DNA from: Halalkalibacter sp. APA_J-10(15)
GTDB taxonomy: Bacteria > Bacillota > Bacilli > Bacillales > Bacillaceae_D
Direction: 5' to 3'
Length of the DNA stretch: 64,000 nucleotides
Assembly: GCF_023017105.1 (NCBI RefSeq)
Contig: NZ_JALKEV010000008.1
Span: forward strand, 62,001-126,000
A model generated the notes under the pieces. It saw only the letters and a program-made list of their open reading frames with translations. It had not been told where the DNA came from and ran no database searches. The position numbers and the translations under genes are program-made. Below, in pieces: positions 29,365 to 38,121 of this stretch (within the stretch, counting starts at the first letter, position 1; every line of letters begins with the position of its first letter).

Positions 29365-29502
29365 ATGAAAAGAAGGAAAAAACCATCATTAGCTACTTTA
29401 ATTTATGAAAATCGATTGCAGCTTTTAAATAATCCAAAGGAATTAGAGCGTATAGAGAAGCGTTGGGAAGAGAAAAGGGCTCTTAATCACTTGGATATAT
29501 AA
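29365..29502 (+). CDS. FbpB-family small basic protein
   Basis: 45 residues. MKRRKKPSLATLIYENRLQ, then LERIEKRWEEKR, resembles the FbpB family (Fur-regulated basic protein B), which in B. subtilis is thought to help the FsrA small RNA in iron sparing. AAGAGGTGA is eight bases upstream of the ATG. I do not see a clear Fur box before it, so iron control is not supported here. It sits between DUF421 and sspN. Confidence 0.7.
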   Translation: MKRRKKPSLATLIYENRLQLLNNPKELERIEKRWEEKRALNHLDI

Positions 29503-29507
29503 GGGTG

Positions 29508-29537
29508 GCATAAGGATTCCTACTTGGAGTAATGCTA
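29508..29537 (+). promoter_or_regulatory. candidate sigma-G promoter of sspN
   Basis: GCATA (29508-29512), 18 bases, AATGCTA (29531-29537): fits gHATR-N17/18-CATHHTA with two -10 mismatches. It lies 20 bases before the sspN start. Confidence 0.4.
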
Positions 29538-29556
29538 TTAATGAGGAGGGGTCTGT

Positions 29557-29703
29557 ATGAAAAGTACGTCTACAAAATCAAATTTTGCCCAATTTCGTCC
29601 CGACCATCCAGGGACTCAACCTGTCAAATCGAACCGAAATAATGGAAAAAAAATGAATACAAAAAGTTCGAAGCAGCCTAACTATATACCTCCTAAAGGT
29701 TAA
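29557..29703 (+). CDS. sspN: small acid-soluble spore protein N
   Basis: 48 residues with GAGGAGGGG before the ATG. The middle RPDHPGTQP, then NNGKKM and a final YIPPKG fit the SspN pattern (VPNHLGTKP..NKGKQM..TKG). In B. subtilis sspN lies downstream of citB and is co-transcribed with tlp; here tlp is 7 kb further on and a strong terminator follows sspN. Expected to be a minor forespore-made core protein. Confidence 0.8.
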   Translation: MKSTSTKSNFAQFRPDHPGTQPVKSNRNNGKKMNTKSSKQPNYIPPKG

Positions 29704-29709
29704 TAAATG

Positions 29710-29765
29710 AAAGGTCTGTCTTAAAAGATGCATTGAATCTTTTAAGGCAGACCTTTATTTTTGTT
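29710..29765 (+). terminator. terminator of sspN
   Basis: Long stem AAAGGTCTG(T)CTTAAAAGAT with ATCTTTTAAG(G)CAGACCTTT, followed by ATTTTTG. Confidence 0.85.
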
Positions 29766-29948
29766 CACAGAATAAGAATTTATAAAATTCGATGAAAAAA
29801 TGTGGAAAAGCATAGCTGGTGTCGGCAAACTCAAAGGAGAGTGACGGCTTCATTCGTTAGATGTTTTCTGAAAGAACCCCACTTTCAGAAAAACTGAAAA
29901 CCGCTGTAACGACTCCGAACGTCGGTTTAAAGAAAAGACGCTGTCGCG

Positions 29949-30028
29949 GAAGCCACTGAAAAAGTATATATCGACTTTTTCAATGCCCTTCATTCAACGG
30001 TTTTGCGCATTGTTTAAAAGCGCCCTTC
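29949..30028 (-). repeat. partial copy of dispersed repeat B
   Basis: Contains CCACTGAAAAAGT..ACTTTTTCAATG followed by CAACGGTTTTGCGCATTG, in the order seen at 50463-50826. The rest of 29766-30155 holds no convincing gene; another hairpin (CTTTCAGAAAAACTGAAA) is near 29892. Confidence 0.5.
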
Positions 30029-30173
30029 TGTCGTATTTTCCTTATTTCACACTTTCTTCAAAAATGCATGTTAATATGAAGCCTATATGGTAAAATGTTA
30101 ATTTGATGCGTCTGAATCATACGGCTATTGCATAAAAACATAATAGGACGAGTATGTGAAAAGGGGGAGGAAG

Positions 30174-30638
30174 TTGAAGCGTCATCAAATTCTAACATTT
30201 ATCTTTATTATTTATATCATTAGTTTATTATACATTACATTGCTAGCATGGAACTATGGAGCCTCCCTCGGTCCTGCAGGTCCAGGTGGCCGCAATTATA
30301 ATATAATACCGTTTCGAAGTATATACCGAATCGGTTTATTTAGTCCAAGCATGATCGATCCAATTCGCATATTAATTGGGAACATCGTTCTTTTCCTGCC
30401 TTTTGGCTTTTTAGTACCAGCTTTATTTTCACGATTACGAAAGATAATTATTGTAATGGTTTTAGGCTGTTTAACGTCAATAAGTATAGAAGTTAGCCAG
30501 TTCGTATTTACACATCGTGTAGCCAATATAGATGATGTTATTTTAAATACTCTCGGTGTATTAATAGGTTACGTGGCTTTTTCGATATTGTACAGTTTAA
30601 GAAAACGTATCATTGTTTTCATGAGCAGTAGTCTCTAG
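30174..30638 (+). CDS. VanZ-like membrane protein
   Basis: 154 residues from TTG 30174, just after GGGGGAGG; GTG 30156 is the other possible start. Four hydrophobic segments (about residues 6-25, 58-75, 85-105, 115-145) and the VanZ signature NIIPF..I and IGNIVLFLPFGFLVP place it in the VanZ family. Members affect teicoplanin susceptibility in some hosts, but most Bacillus copies are uncharacterised. Its stop overlaps that of the convergent next gene. Confidence 0.85.
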   Translation: MKRHQILTFIFIIYIISLLYITLLAWNYGASLGPAGPGGRNYNIIPFRSIYRIGLFSPSMIDPIRILIGNIVLFLPFGFLVPALFSRLRKIIIVMVLGCLTSISIEVSQFVFTHRVANIDDVILNTLGVLIGYVAFSILYSLRKRIIVFMSSSL

Positions 30639-31258
30639 CCGATTTGTTCTCTTCTTTTGAATAGGCGAAAGAAGAAGTATACGACTGCTAAGAATGTTCC
30701 ATAAAATACAGCAATAAATAATAGATCTTTTGGTTCGTTTACAATCGTATTACCAACAACAGCAAACAGAATCATTGAAGGCATTTTACCTAAAGAGGAA
30801 GCAATGGTATAACGAACAAAGGACACTTTACTTAATGCAGAATAAATATTCACGATAATCGATGGAATAATCGGGATCAGTCGTGTTAGAAATATGGTCA
30901 TAAAGGCATTTCGTTCAAATAAGACCGTTAGTTTTGCGACATAGTCATTATGGTATAACCATTTTTTTCCCCAGTCACGATAACCATAACGTACAAAGCT
31001 AAACATCAAAATAGAAGCAAGAGATGAGCCTATCCATGTTATGCTACTACCAATAATCGGACCGTACGCAGCCCCTAGGATGCCGCCAATGATCGGGTAA
31101 GGTATGATAGGGAATAAGGAAAAAAGCGTTGCTAGTATAATGGTCAGGAAGACATAATCTGTTCCTCCAGTGCGAATCCAATGGAGTAGAGATTCGCCAT
31201 ATTGGTAAATTAGAAAACCGATGATGATGTATCCAATTAGGATAATGAGCTTTTTCAC
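30635..31258 (-). CDS. TVP38/DedA (VTT domain) membrane protein
   Basis: 207 residues from GTG 31258, chosen because AGAGGAAGAG precedes it and the first transmembrane helix follows at once; the longer frame to 31360 adds a non-hydrophobic stretch. It has FPIIPYPIIGGILGAAYG, the VTT/SNARE-associated motif, and a later LTRLIPIIPSIIVN. Family members are thought to move phospholipids across the bilayer; this one is uncharacterised. It overlaps the VanZ gene stop to stop. Confidence 0.85.
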   Translation of the reverse strand: MKKLIILIGYIIIGFLIYQYGESLLHWIRTGGTDYVFLTIILATLFSLFPIIPYPIIGGILGAAYGPIIGSSITWIGSSLASILMFSFVRYGYRDWGKKWLYHNDYVAKLTVLFERNAFMTIFLTRLIPIIPSIIVNIYSALSKVSFVRYTIASSLGKMPSMILFAVVGNTIVNEPKDLLFIAVFYGTFLAVVYFFFRLFKRREQIG

Positions 31259-31440
31259 ATATCTCTTCCTCTCTACAAAGTGTAACGTAACTATTTTCTC
31301 ACGTTTGCATAGTTTTGTCTGTACGTTTGAAATAATGTTCGTAATGGTGTCGAAAATCAATCATTTTATTATGTAACAAAACTAATTGTATAGTAAACAA
31401 ATGAAAATTTTAAGAAATATAAAGTAAGGAAGTGCTTAAA

Positions 31441-32019
31441 ATGAAAAGAAAAAGTTATGTACTAACATTGATTTGTCTCAGCGTGATATTACTACTACCA
31501 ACCATTGCATCTGGGCATTCGTACGTAGAAGAGTCAGAGCCAAGTGAAGGTGAGAAGGTAGAAATAGTGGAGGAAATTGTCTTAACATTTAATGCTGGAA
31601 TTGAGAATGTTAGTACAGCAACCGTTATTGGTGAAGAAGGTGAAGTTGAAGGCACCGTAGAAGTGGAAAGTCCTGTGCTAACCATTTACTTAGATGACAT
31701 GCTTCCATCGGGAGAGTATGAAGTGCAATGGCAAGCTTTAGGTGAAGATACTCATACAACGGAAGGATCTTTTTCATTCGTCGTTGATGCACCGTTAGAA
31801 GAAGAGATAGATGAGGAATTGGAAGAGATATCAGAAGAGCAAACTCCTTCTGTTGAGGATGAGGCTGAAACAGGGCAAGTGATTGAAGAAAGCGAAGAGA
31901 TTATGGAAGAAGAAAATGATAGAGATGATGATCAAAATTCGGTTGTCTTACCTATTGTTATTGTTAGTGTGATCATTATTCTAACGATTATTTTTCTATT
32001 AAGAAAGAAGAGACGATAA
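31441..32019 (+). CDS. CopC-domain copper-binding protein, membrane-anchored
   Basis: 192 residues; ATG 31441 has AAGGAAG upstream. A signal peptide ends near ASG before HSYVEESEP, so the mature chain would start with His, the first ligand of CopC Cu(II) sites; GEDTHTTEGSFSF supplies the usual Asp and His. An acidic linker (about residues 115-160) and a C-terminal helix with RKKRR tail anchor it outside the membrane. It abuts the CopD gene with no gap, so the two probably work together in copper uptake. In B. subtilis YcnJ the two domains are fused. Confidence 0.9.
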   Translation: MKRKSYVLTLICLSVILLLPTIASGHSYVEESEPSEGEKVEIVEEIVLTFNAGIENVSTATVIGEEGEVEGTVEVESPVLTIYLDDMLPSGEYEVQWQALGEDTHTTEGSFSFVVDAPLEEEIDEELEEISEEQTPSVEDEAETGQVIEESEEIMEEENDRDDDQNSVVLPIVIVSVIIILTIIFLLRKKRR

Positions 32020-33615
32020 ATGATTGAATCCATTGCAAACTGGCTTTTGTATGTTTGTTTATCATTTGTAGTCGGATATGCAATTTTACAGGCGATTTCG
32101 CAAAAACGAAGACCCAAAATTGTCGGAGATAAGGTATATTTTATTTCTATATCTATTACACCTTTACTGTTAGCAGTTCCTGTAGGTAGAGTCGTATGGG
32201 TGTTGTCAAGTCAATTTGGCCTTTCTTGGCTAGAAAGTATTCAAACCGTTTTATTTGAATATTCAGTAGGTCAAGCGTGGTTCCTATCGATTATGATTGT
32301 TTTCATCTTAATCCTATTGAAGAATAAAAAAAATGGTTGGCAACAAGTTATTTTAGCGGTTTTACTTGTTGGAGTAGCTAGCTGGTCGTCTCATGCAGCT
32401 TCCATTGCAGGCTGGGGCGGATTTATGGGGAATTATATTCATTTCTTAGCTGTTACCATATGGATTGGCATATTAGCCGTAGTTTCGTGGTTTTCAGATG
32501 ATGATAAAATTCCTTCGTCTTTCTTAAAATGGTATTCACTTACTGCGGCGTTTTCAGTTTCTGCGATTATCCTCTCAGGGTTTCTGCTAATGGGGGCTAT
32601 TGTTCCGGAGTACGTTCAATCGTGGCTTCTAACATATGGTCAACTGTTACTGATTAAGCATTTAATTTTCTTGCCATTGCTTGCTTTTGGTTTCCACCAT
32701 CTAGTGCTTGGGATGAAGGCGGAGATCACGAAAACCGGCTTAACAAAACAGTCATTTAAAATCGAGTCTGTTCTAGCTTTTGTTATTTTACTCATTTCAG
32801 GTATTATGACTGAACAGACACCTCCACATGAAGTAGTGAGGACCTTGCAAACAGAATCTATTACACCTTTGATGCAGCTTTTTATAGGGGATGCAGTTCA
32901 AATAGGGATAATTCATTTAACTGTTTCGAGCATCGCCATTATCATCCTTGTATTAAGCTGTCTATTATTTTTATATGGTCTATATCAATTGTTTAAAAAA
33001 CAAACAAACAATCGATCGGTTATATCGTTTGTGATTGCAATGATCGGGGTTTATTTTAGCTTTATGATGTTCGTTGAGGTTGGAGACAATCAGATTGATG
33101 AAACGGTTTATCCTACTTTAAAACAAGCACTTATGCAAAACTACGAAGAGTCGACGGAGTTGGCCGTACTTAAAGAAATGGAAGTTGAAAATGAACGTTA
33201 TGTTGTTTACACCGTAAATGACGATGATTTAGTGGTAGAACGTTTAGTCAAAGTTGAAGACGGTTATCAGCGTCTTCCGGTTGCGATGTTAACCATTGGA
33301 GGGACTTCTGTTAGAGAGGAAGAACAAAAAATTCGAACATTCCGTGTTCAGAGTGGGAATTGGCATGATGATGACTTTGCTTATACGTATGTGACATTTG
33401 GAATGATTCAAGAACCGGAAGATGTCGCACGTGTTCAAATTCATTATGAAGGCGGATCGTATATTGCTCAGTTAGAAAATGAAGTTTTTTTAAATGTCAC
33501 TTCAACGAATGACACTTGGGATGATCAACATCCAATTGACTTTTTAGCTGTGGATGGTACAGTAATTGAGACATATGCACGTAATGTTATGGAAGAAGGA
33601 GTGTACTGCCATTAA
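32020..33615 (+). CDS. CopD-family copper transporter with extra C-terminal domain
   Basis: 531 residues, starting on the base after the CopC stop. About eight to nine transmembrane helices span residues 1-355, including AASIAGWGGFMGNYIHFLAV and the second His cluster FGFHHLVLGMK typical of CopD. After the last helix (about residue 350) comes a soluble stretch of about 175 residues, rich in Asp and Glu, that I cannot assign and that CopD proteins usually lack. Probable copper import partner of CopC. No metal-responsive operator was found in the short upstream region. Confidence 0.88.
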   Translation: MIESIANWLLYVCLSFVVGYAILQAISQKRRPKIVGDKVYFISISITPLLLAVPVGRVVWVLSSQFGLSWLESIQTVLFEYSVGQAWFLSIMIVFILILLKNKKNGWQQVILAVLLVGVASWSSHAASIAGWGGFMGNYIHFLAVTIWIGILAVVSWFSDDDKIPSSFLKWYSLTAAFSVSAIILSGFLLMGAIVPEYVQSWLLTYGQLLLIKHLIFLPLLAFGFHHLVLGMKAEITKTGLTKQSFKIESVLAFVILLISGIMTEQTPPHEVVRTLQTESITPLMQLFIGDAVQIGIIHLTVSSIAIIILVLSCLLFLYGLYQLFKKQTNNRSVISFVIAMIGVYFSFMMFVEVGDNQIDETVYPTLKQALMQNYEESTELAVLKEMEVENERYVVYTVNDDDLVVERLVKVEDGYQRLPVAMLTIGGTSVREEEQKIRTFRVQSGNWHDDDFAYTYVTFGMIQEPEDVARVQIHYEGGSYIAQLENEVFLNVTSTNDTWDDQHPIDFLAVDGTVIETYARNVMEEGVYCH

Positions 33616-33749
33616 GGAGGCAGGCACTCTTTTCTATAAGCAATACAGGCAGCGCATTTGTCTTAACAAATGACATAAAAACTGTTTTAATGATTTTAGA
33701 GGAATCACGTATTAGTCAAAATAATACAACAACAAAGTAGGTGATACAG

Positions 33750-36041
33750 TTGCTACGGGAGAAAGGGTCAAAGGAAGAGATTATTCATATCATACAGAGT
33801 TTACAATCGGGAAATGAGAATCTACGTGAAGCGGACATATGGCAATTAATGAATCAAGCAGAGAAGTATGATGATTTTCCATCCGACATGTTGTCTACAT
33901 TGTACATATTGTTAGCTAAGTCTCGATTTGAGCGTATCGGTTTTGTCGATGCAATGACGAATGAATGGCTAGAAAATGTGAATAAAATAGATCCGACTAG
34001 TCAAGAAGTATTAGAGATGTACGTTGAACAGCTTTTCTCGATGCTGCAAAAATTACCGATACCAACTCGCTTTCCACCAATTCGAGAGACAGATAATAGT
34101 GTAACAAAGAAGGAGACGGCCAGTAGCTACTTTAAAATGATTGCTGACTTTGAGCATCAATTGCATGACATTAAGAACGTATGGAATAAGATTTCGGATC
34201 GAATGATAAGTCATTCTGAAGATTCACGTATAGAGCAAGTAAGAATGATTAAGGAGCAAGTTGATGTACTAGCAGAAATGCTTAATAGGCTTAAGAAAAC
34301 GACAAAAAGGTATTTGGATTCATTACAAGGCATCTATCATTCTGTCCAGCTTTATGGTGAGCTATTGAACATGATTAAGCAAATTGAAACGACTAGTCAA
34401 AAGTGGCATGATTTAATGAGTAACGTTAATGAGGAACAACATATAACTGCAATTAATGAATTGGAAAAAATGGTTGGATTAGAAGAAGTTAAGAAGCGAA
34501 TTAAGAAGCTTTATCAATATTTAGATTACCAGCAAGAACGAATAAAGAAAGGGTATCAATCGAAGGATGGACTAAATCTACATATGATTTTAACCGGTAA
34601 TCCAGGTACTGGTAAAACACACCTTGCTCGTTTAATCGCCAAAATTTATTATGAATTAGGTCTGTTGCAAAGACCAGATGTATTAGAGGTCGACCGTTCT
34701 CAGCTAGTGGGTGCCTATGTTGGTCAAACAGAAGAGCAGACGATGAAGCTGATTGAACAAGCAAAAGGTGGTGTTTTATTTATTGATGAGGCATACAGCT
34801 TAAAACGATCAGGAGCTTCAGCTAATGATTATGGACAAACGGCAATAGATACAATAGTAGCAGCAATGACAGGACCAATGGCAGGGTCATTTGCAGTTGT
34901 GTTAGCCGGTTACCCAGTAGAAATGAGAGCTTTTTTGCGAGCGAATCCAGGTTTAAGAAGCCGTTTTCCTGAACATAACATGATTCATATTGATGATTAT
35001 ACGATAGATGAACTGCTAGAAATTGGCGAGATGATTGCAGTTGAAAATGATTTTCTTCTTACAACTCAAGCAACGTATGAGTTGCAAAAGAGATTAGAAA
35101 AAGCGAAGGTAGATGACTCATTTGGAAATGCCCGTACGACAAAATCATTCATTCTCGAAGCAATCTTTCAAAAAGGAGCGAAAGTATCAATTCCATCTGC
35201 AGAAGCTGATGATTTTGTTTTGCTTCATGCAGAAGATTTCCAAACAGATGAGAAACGAACTGAGGAGAAAAGGGCGTTAGATGAACTGAATGATATGGTT
35301 GGTTTAGATCATGTTAAGGAAGAAATTCATTCTCTCGCTTCGTTCGTCCGTATCCAACAAAGGCGTCGTGAAGAAGGGCTTCAAACGCTACCACTCGAAC
35401 TACATTCTGTTTTTACGGGTGAACCAGGAACGGGTAAGACAACAGTAGCTAAGCTGTTCTCTAAAGCATTAAATGAATTAGATTTATTAAAGCGAGGTCA
35501 TGTAGTTGTCGTTAGTCGAGCTGACCTAGTTGCTGGTTATGTTGGTCAAACGTCAGAGAAAACGAAAGAAAAAATTAAAGACGCATTAGGCGGAGTGTTA
35601 TTTATCGATGAAGCGTATAGTCTGTTAAGTGGTGGACAAGGAGACTACGGTAAAGAAGTGATTCAAACACTCGTTCAAGAGATGACGGAGCATGAAGAAA
35701 ATCTCGTTGTCATCATTGCTGGATATGAACGAGAAATGAACGAATTACTTGAGAGTAATCCAGGGCTTCGCTCACGCTTCAAAAAAACTGTACATTTTCA
35801 TCCGTACACAGCAAATGAATTAATGGAAATTGTTGAAAAAAGCGCAAAAAAAGCTGGATATATCTTAACAGAAGAAGCAAAAAAGAAAATGAGAGCTCTA
35901 TTGGATGAGGCTCATACGGGGCAAGCACGCTTTGCGGTAGATCGATTTAAACAAGCGGTTCAGTCTCAATCCGTTCGATTAAGTGCGTCACAATTGTTAA
36001 CGAAAGAAGCATTAATGACTATTACGGAAGAAGATATTTAA
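33750..36041 (+). CDS. tandem AAA+ ATPase of the CbxX/CfqX (SpoVK-like) family
   Basis: 763 residues from TTG 33750; GTAGGTGAT gives the better spacing for it than for GTG 33741. A helical N-terminal region of about 240 residues is followed by two AAA modules, each with Walker A (GNPGTGKT, GEPGTGKT), VGQT, Walker B FIDEAYSL and a GLRSRF arginine finger. The family includes sporulation SpoVK (single module, about 320 residues) and rubisco activase CbbX. Here the module is doubled and both copies look active. Function unknown; neighbours include spore genes. Confidence 0.9.
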   Translation: MLREKGSKEEIIHIIQSLQSGNENLREADIWQLMNQAEKYDDFPSDMLSTLYILLAKSRFERIGFVDAMTNEWLENVNKIDPTSQEVLEMYVEQLFSMLQKLPIPTRFPPIRETDNSVTKKETASSYFKMIADFEHQLHDIKNVWNKISDRMISHSEDSRIEQVRMIKEQVDVLAEMLNRLKKTTKRYLDSLQGIYHSVQLYGELLNMIKQIETTSQKWHDLMSNVNEEQHITAINELEKMVGLEEVKKRIKKLYQYLDYQQERIKKGYQSKDGLNLHMILTGNPGTGKTHLARLIAKIYYELGLLQRPDVLEVDRSQLVGAYVGQTEEQTMKLIEQAKGGVLFIDEAYSLKRSGASANDYGQTAIDTIVAAMTGPMAGSFAVVLAGYPVEMRAFLRANPGLRSRFPEHNMIHIDDYTIDELLEIGEMIAVENDFLLTTQATYELQKRLEKAKVDDSFGNARTTKSFILEAIFQKGAKVSIPSAEADDFVLLHAEDFQTDEKRTEEKRALDELNDMVGLDHVKEEIHSLASFVRIQQRRREEGLQTLPLELHSVFTGEPGTGKTTVAKLFSKALNELDLLKRGHVVVVSRADLVAGYVGQTSEKTKEKIKDALGGVLFIDEAYSLLSGGQGDYGKEVIQTLVQEMTEHEENLVVIIAGYEREMNELLESNPGLRSRFKKTVHFHPYTANELMEIVEKSAKKAGYILTEEAKKKMRALLDEAHTGQARFAVDRFKQAVQSQSVRLSASQLLTKEALMTITEEDI

Positions 36042-36061
36042 ATAAAGGAAGGACGATATTT

Positions 36062-36478
36062 TTGTATATTTCTAAAAAGGAAATTCAAATTTTGTATGCA
36101 GATACAGATATGATGGGTGTCATTTATCATGCTAACTATTTAAAGTATTTTGAATTAGGTCGAGCGAGTCTCATAGCTGAGGTGGGGTATAGTTATATAG
36201 AGATGGAGAAAAGTGGATATTTTGCACCAGTATATGATGTCCAAGCTACATACAAGAAGCCAATTCGTTATGGTGATCGGGCCTATGTTCATACTTGGAT
36301 TGAATTGAATGATGGGATTAAAACGATTTATGGCTACAGTATTGTGAATGGAAAAGGAGAACTTTGTGTTGAGGGTCAAACGACACACATCGTAGTGAAG
36401 AAAGAAAACTTCAAGCCTGTTGCATTTAAGAAAGCTTTCCCCGAATGGTTTAGTAAGTATGAAGAACTGAAAAAATAA
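36062..36478 (+). CDS. yneP: acyl-CoA thioesterase, 4HBT/YbgC family
   Basis: 138 residues from TTG with AAGGAAGGA upstream. A single hotdog-fold domain with YADTDMMGVIYHANYLKYFELGR, where the first Asp of the block is the catalytic residue of 4-hydroxybenzoyl-CoA thioesterase-like enzymes. It lies near tlp and yneQ, as B. subtilis yneP does. Predicted to hydrolyse short or aromatic acyl-CoA esters; the real substrate is unknown. It starts 20 bases after the AAA ATPase gene and may share its transcript. Confidence 0.9.
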   Translation: MYISKKEIQILYADTDMMGVIYHANYLKYFELGRASLIAEVGYSYIEMEKSGYFAPVYDVQATYKKPIRYGDRAYVHTWIELNDGIKTIYGYSIVNGKGELCVEGQTTHIVVKKENFKPVAFKKAFPEWFSKYEELKK

Positions 36479-36503
36479 AACCACAACTTTTTCATGGGCC
36501 TTC

Positions 36504-36532
36504 GTATAATCTTTACTCTTTTTTCCATACTA
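36504..36532 (+). promoter_or_regulatory. sigma-G promoter of tlp
   Basis: GTATA (36504-36508), 17 bases, then CATACTA (36526-36532), an exact sigma-G -10 element. It is 39 bases before the tlp start. Confidence 0.65.
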
Positions 36533-36571
36533 ATTGTGTAATAAATTCTCATAGGAAAGAGGGAGAAAGGA

Positions 36572-36805
36572 ATGGCTAAGCCGGATAACCGAAATGATAA
36601 TGTAGAAAAGTTACAAGAAATGAAACGAAATACTCAGCATAATATTGAAGCGGCTGAGGAGGCAATTGCTGAAACGAACATGTCAAATGAACAAAAACAA
36701 GATGTACGCGCTAAAAACGAACGTCGAGAAGAAAGCATTGAAGCATTTGAAGCAGAGATGGAAGATGAAAAGCGGGCTAGACAAACTGGATATAAAAATG
36801 AGTAA
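36572..36805 (+). CDS. tlp: small acid-soluble spore protein Tlp
   Basis: 77 residues, highly charged and helical: DNRNDNVEKLQEMKRNT, then NERREESIEAFEAEMEDE and a final RQTGYKNE, matching B. subtilis Tlp in length and conserved blocks. The name means thioredoxin-like, but no CxxC is present. AAGAGGGAGAAAGG precedes the ATG. A sigma-G-like promoter upstream and a strong terminator downstream make it a single-gene forespore unit. Minor spore-core protein. Confidence 0.93.
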   Translation: MAKPDNRNDNVEKLQEMKRNTQHNIEAAEEAIAETNMSNEQKQDVRAKNERREESIEAFEAEMEDEKRARQTGYKNE

Positions 36806-36821
36806 TTCATAACCCTTTATG

Positions 36822-36855
36822 GCGTGTATCGTAGACAATGCGATACACGCTTTTT
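36822..36855 (+). terminator. terminator of tlp
   Basis: Perfect 10-bp stem GCGTGTATCG / CGATACACGC with a 9-base loop, then TTTTT. Confidence 0.9.
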
Positions 36856-36930
36856 CTATTGTTCAAATAAGACAGTATTCTTACTCTTATGCTATACTAT
36901 TGAAATAAATAGAAATCAAAGGGGAAGAAA

Positions 36931-37275
36931 ATGGCTTTGGGGATTTCACGTACGAAATTAATGGAATGGAAAGAAAAAGCGAGTAACGGTGAGATTGCTT
37001 TTTTGACTCATTATTGGCTGGATGACCGTTTTCCGAATTGTACGACGGTAACGAAAGTCGCTTGCTCAAATAGACAAGCTTTGATTGACTGGGGTAGGCA
37101 ATATGGTTTAAAGCAAGAATGGATTCATCAAAGAGATGTATACCCTCATTTTGATTTAGTCGGAACTGTTCAGAAAGACGTTCTTTTGAAGGAAGGACAG
37201 ATTGATCAACTACACCGATTATTGAATGGAAAGGATGAGATTAATGACGACTCAGCAACAAATCGTTATGTCTGA
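36931..37275 (+). CDS. yneQ: conserved hypothetical protein YneQ
   Basis: 114 residues. [17 protein letters not shown] and [18 protein letters not shown] match the small B. subtilis YneQ protein as I recall it; no catalytic motif is known. AGGGGAAG lies upstream. Its last 32 bases overlap the nadE start, implying translational coupling, though the C-terminal tail after LLNGKDE looks unconserved and may exist only because of the overlap. Confidence 0.75.
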   Translation: MALGISRTKLMEWKEKASNGEIAFLTHYWLDDRFPNCTTVTKVACSNRQALIDWGRQYGLKQEWIHQRDVYPHFDLVGTVQKDVLLKEGQIDQLHRLLNGKDEINDDSATNRYV

Positions 37276-38071
37276 TTTACAAACAAAACCAACTATTGAA
37301 CCGAAGGAAGAAATTCAAAGAAGGGTAAAGTTTTTGAAGGACTATTTAATACATACAGGTGCAAATGGATTCGTTTTAGGCATATCGGGAGGACAAGACT
37401 CCACGTTAACTGGAAAGCTAGCTCAAATGGCTGTTGATGAGTTAAATCGGGAAGCTTCAAAGGAATATGCATTTTATGCGACGAGATTACCATATGGTGT
37501 TCAGCAAGATGAAGAGGATGCACAAGATGCTATTCGTTTTATCCGACCGACAAAGGCGATTACGGTTAATATAAAAGCTGCTGTAGACGCATCGATAGAA
37601 GCATTTGAACTTGCAACTGGTGAGCCATTATCCGATTTTAATAAAGGAAACACGAAGGCAAGAGAGCGAATGAAAGTTCAGTACGATTTGGCTGCGCATT
37701 TTGGATGTCTTGTCATAGGAACCGATCATGCAGCTGAAGCGATTACTGGTTTTTTTACAAAGCACGGTGATGGGGCTTGTGATGTTACTCCTATTTTCGG
37801 TTTAAATAAACGACAAGGAAAAGCATTGTTAAAAGAGCTAGGAGCACCTGAGCATTTATATTTAAAGGCACCTACTGCTGATTTGGAAGATGATAAGCCA
37901 GGATTACCAGATGAAGTGGCATTAGGAATGAGTTATGATCAGTTGGATGACTATCTAGAAGGCAAGTCAGTGCCTGAAACAATAAAGAAACAAATTGAAG
38001 AACGTTACAGAAAAACAGAACACAAGCGTCAGCTACCAGTAACTGTGTATGATGAATGGTGGAAATTTTAA
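37244..38071 (+). CDS. nadE: NAD(+) synthase, ammonia-dependent
   Basis: 275 residues from ATG 37244 (MTTQQQIV); ATG 37226 would give six extra residues. It carries the PP-loop [36 protein letters not shown] and the end AVTVYDEWW-like [12 protein letters not shown]. It amidates nicotinic acid adenine dinucleotide to NAD with ATP and ammonia; no glutaminase domain is present, and the length equals the B. subtilis enzyme. It overlaps yneQ and converges on an RNase H-like gene. Confidence 0.96.
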   Translation: MTTQQQIVMSDLQTKPTIEPKEEIQRRVKFLKDYLIHTGANGFVLGISGGQDSTLTGKLAQMAVDELNREASKEYAFYATRLPYGVQQDEEDAQDAIRFIRPTKAITVNIKAAVDASIEAFELATGEPLSDFNKGNTKARERMKVQYDLAAHFGCLVIGTDHAAEAITGFFTKHGDGACDVTPIFGLNKRQGKALLKELGAPEHLYLKAPTADLEDDKPGLPDEVALGMSYDQLDDYLEGKSVPETIKKQIEERYRKTEHKRQLPVTVYDEWWKF

Positions 38072-38085
38072 AGGTAGAAAAACAG

Positions 38086-38121
38086 AGCAAGAATGAACCG
38101 ATCATTAGGTTTGTTCTTGCT
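38086..38121. terminator. bidirectional terminator-like hairpin between nadE and the RNase H-like gene
   Basis: AGCAAGAATGAACC (38086-38099) pairs with GGTTTGTTCTTGCT (38108-38121), one mismatched pair region. It overlaps the last codons of the minus-strand gene; T runs are weak on both sides. Confidence 0.55.
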
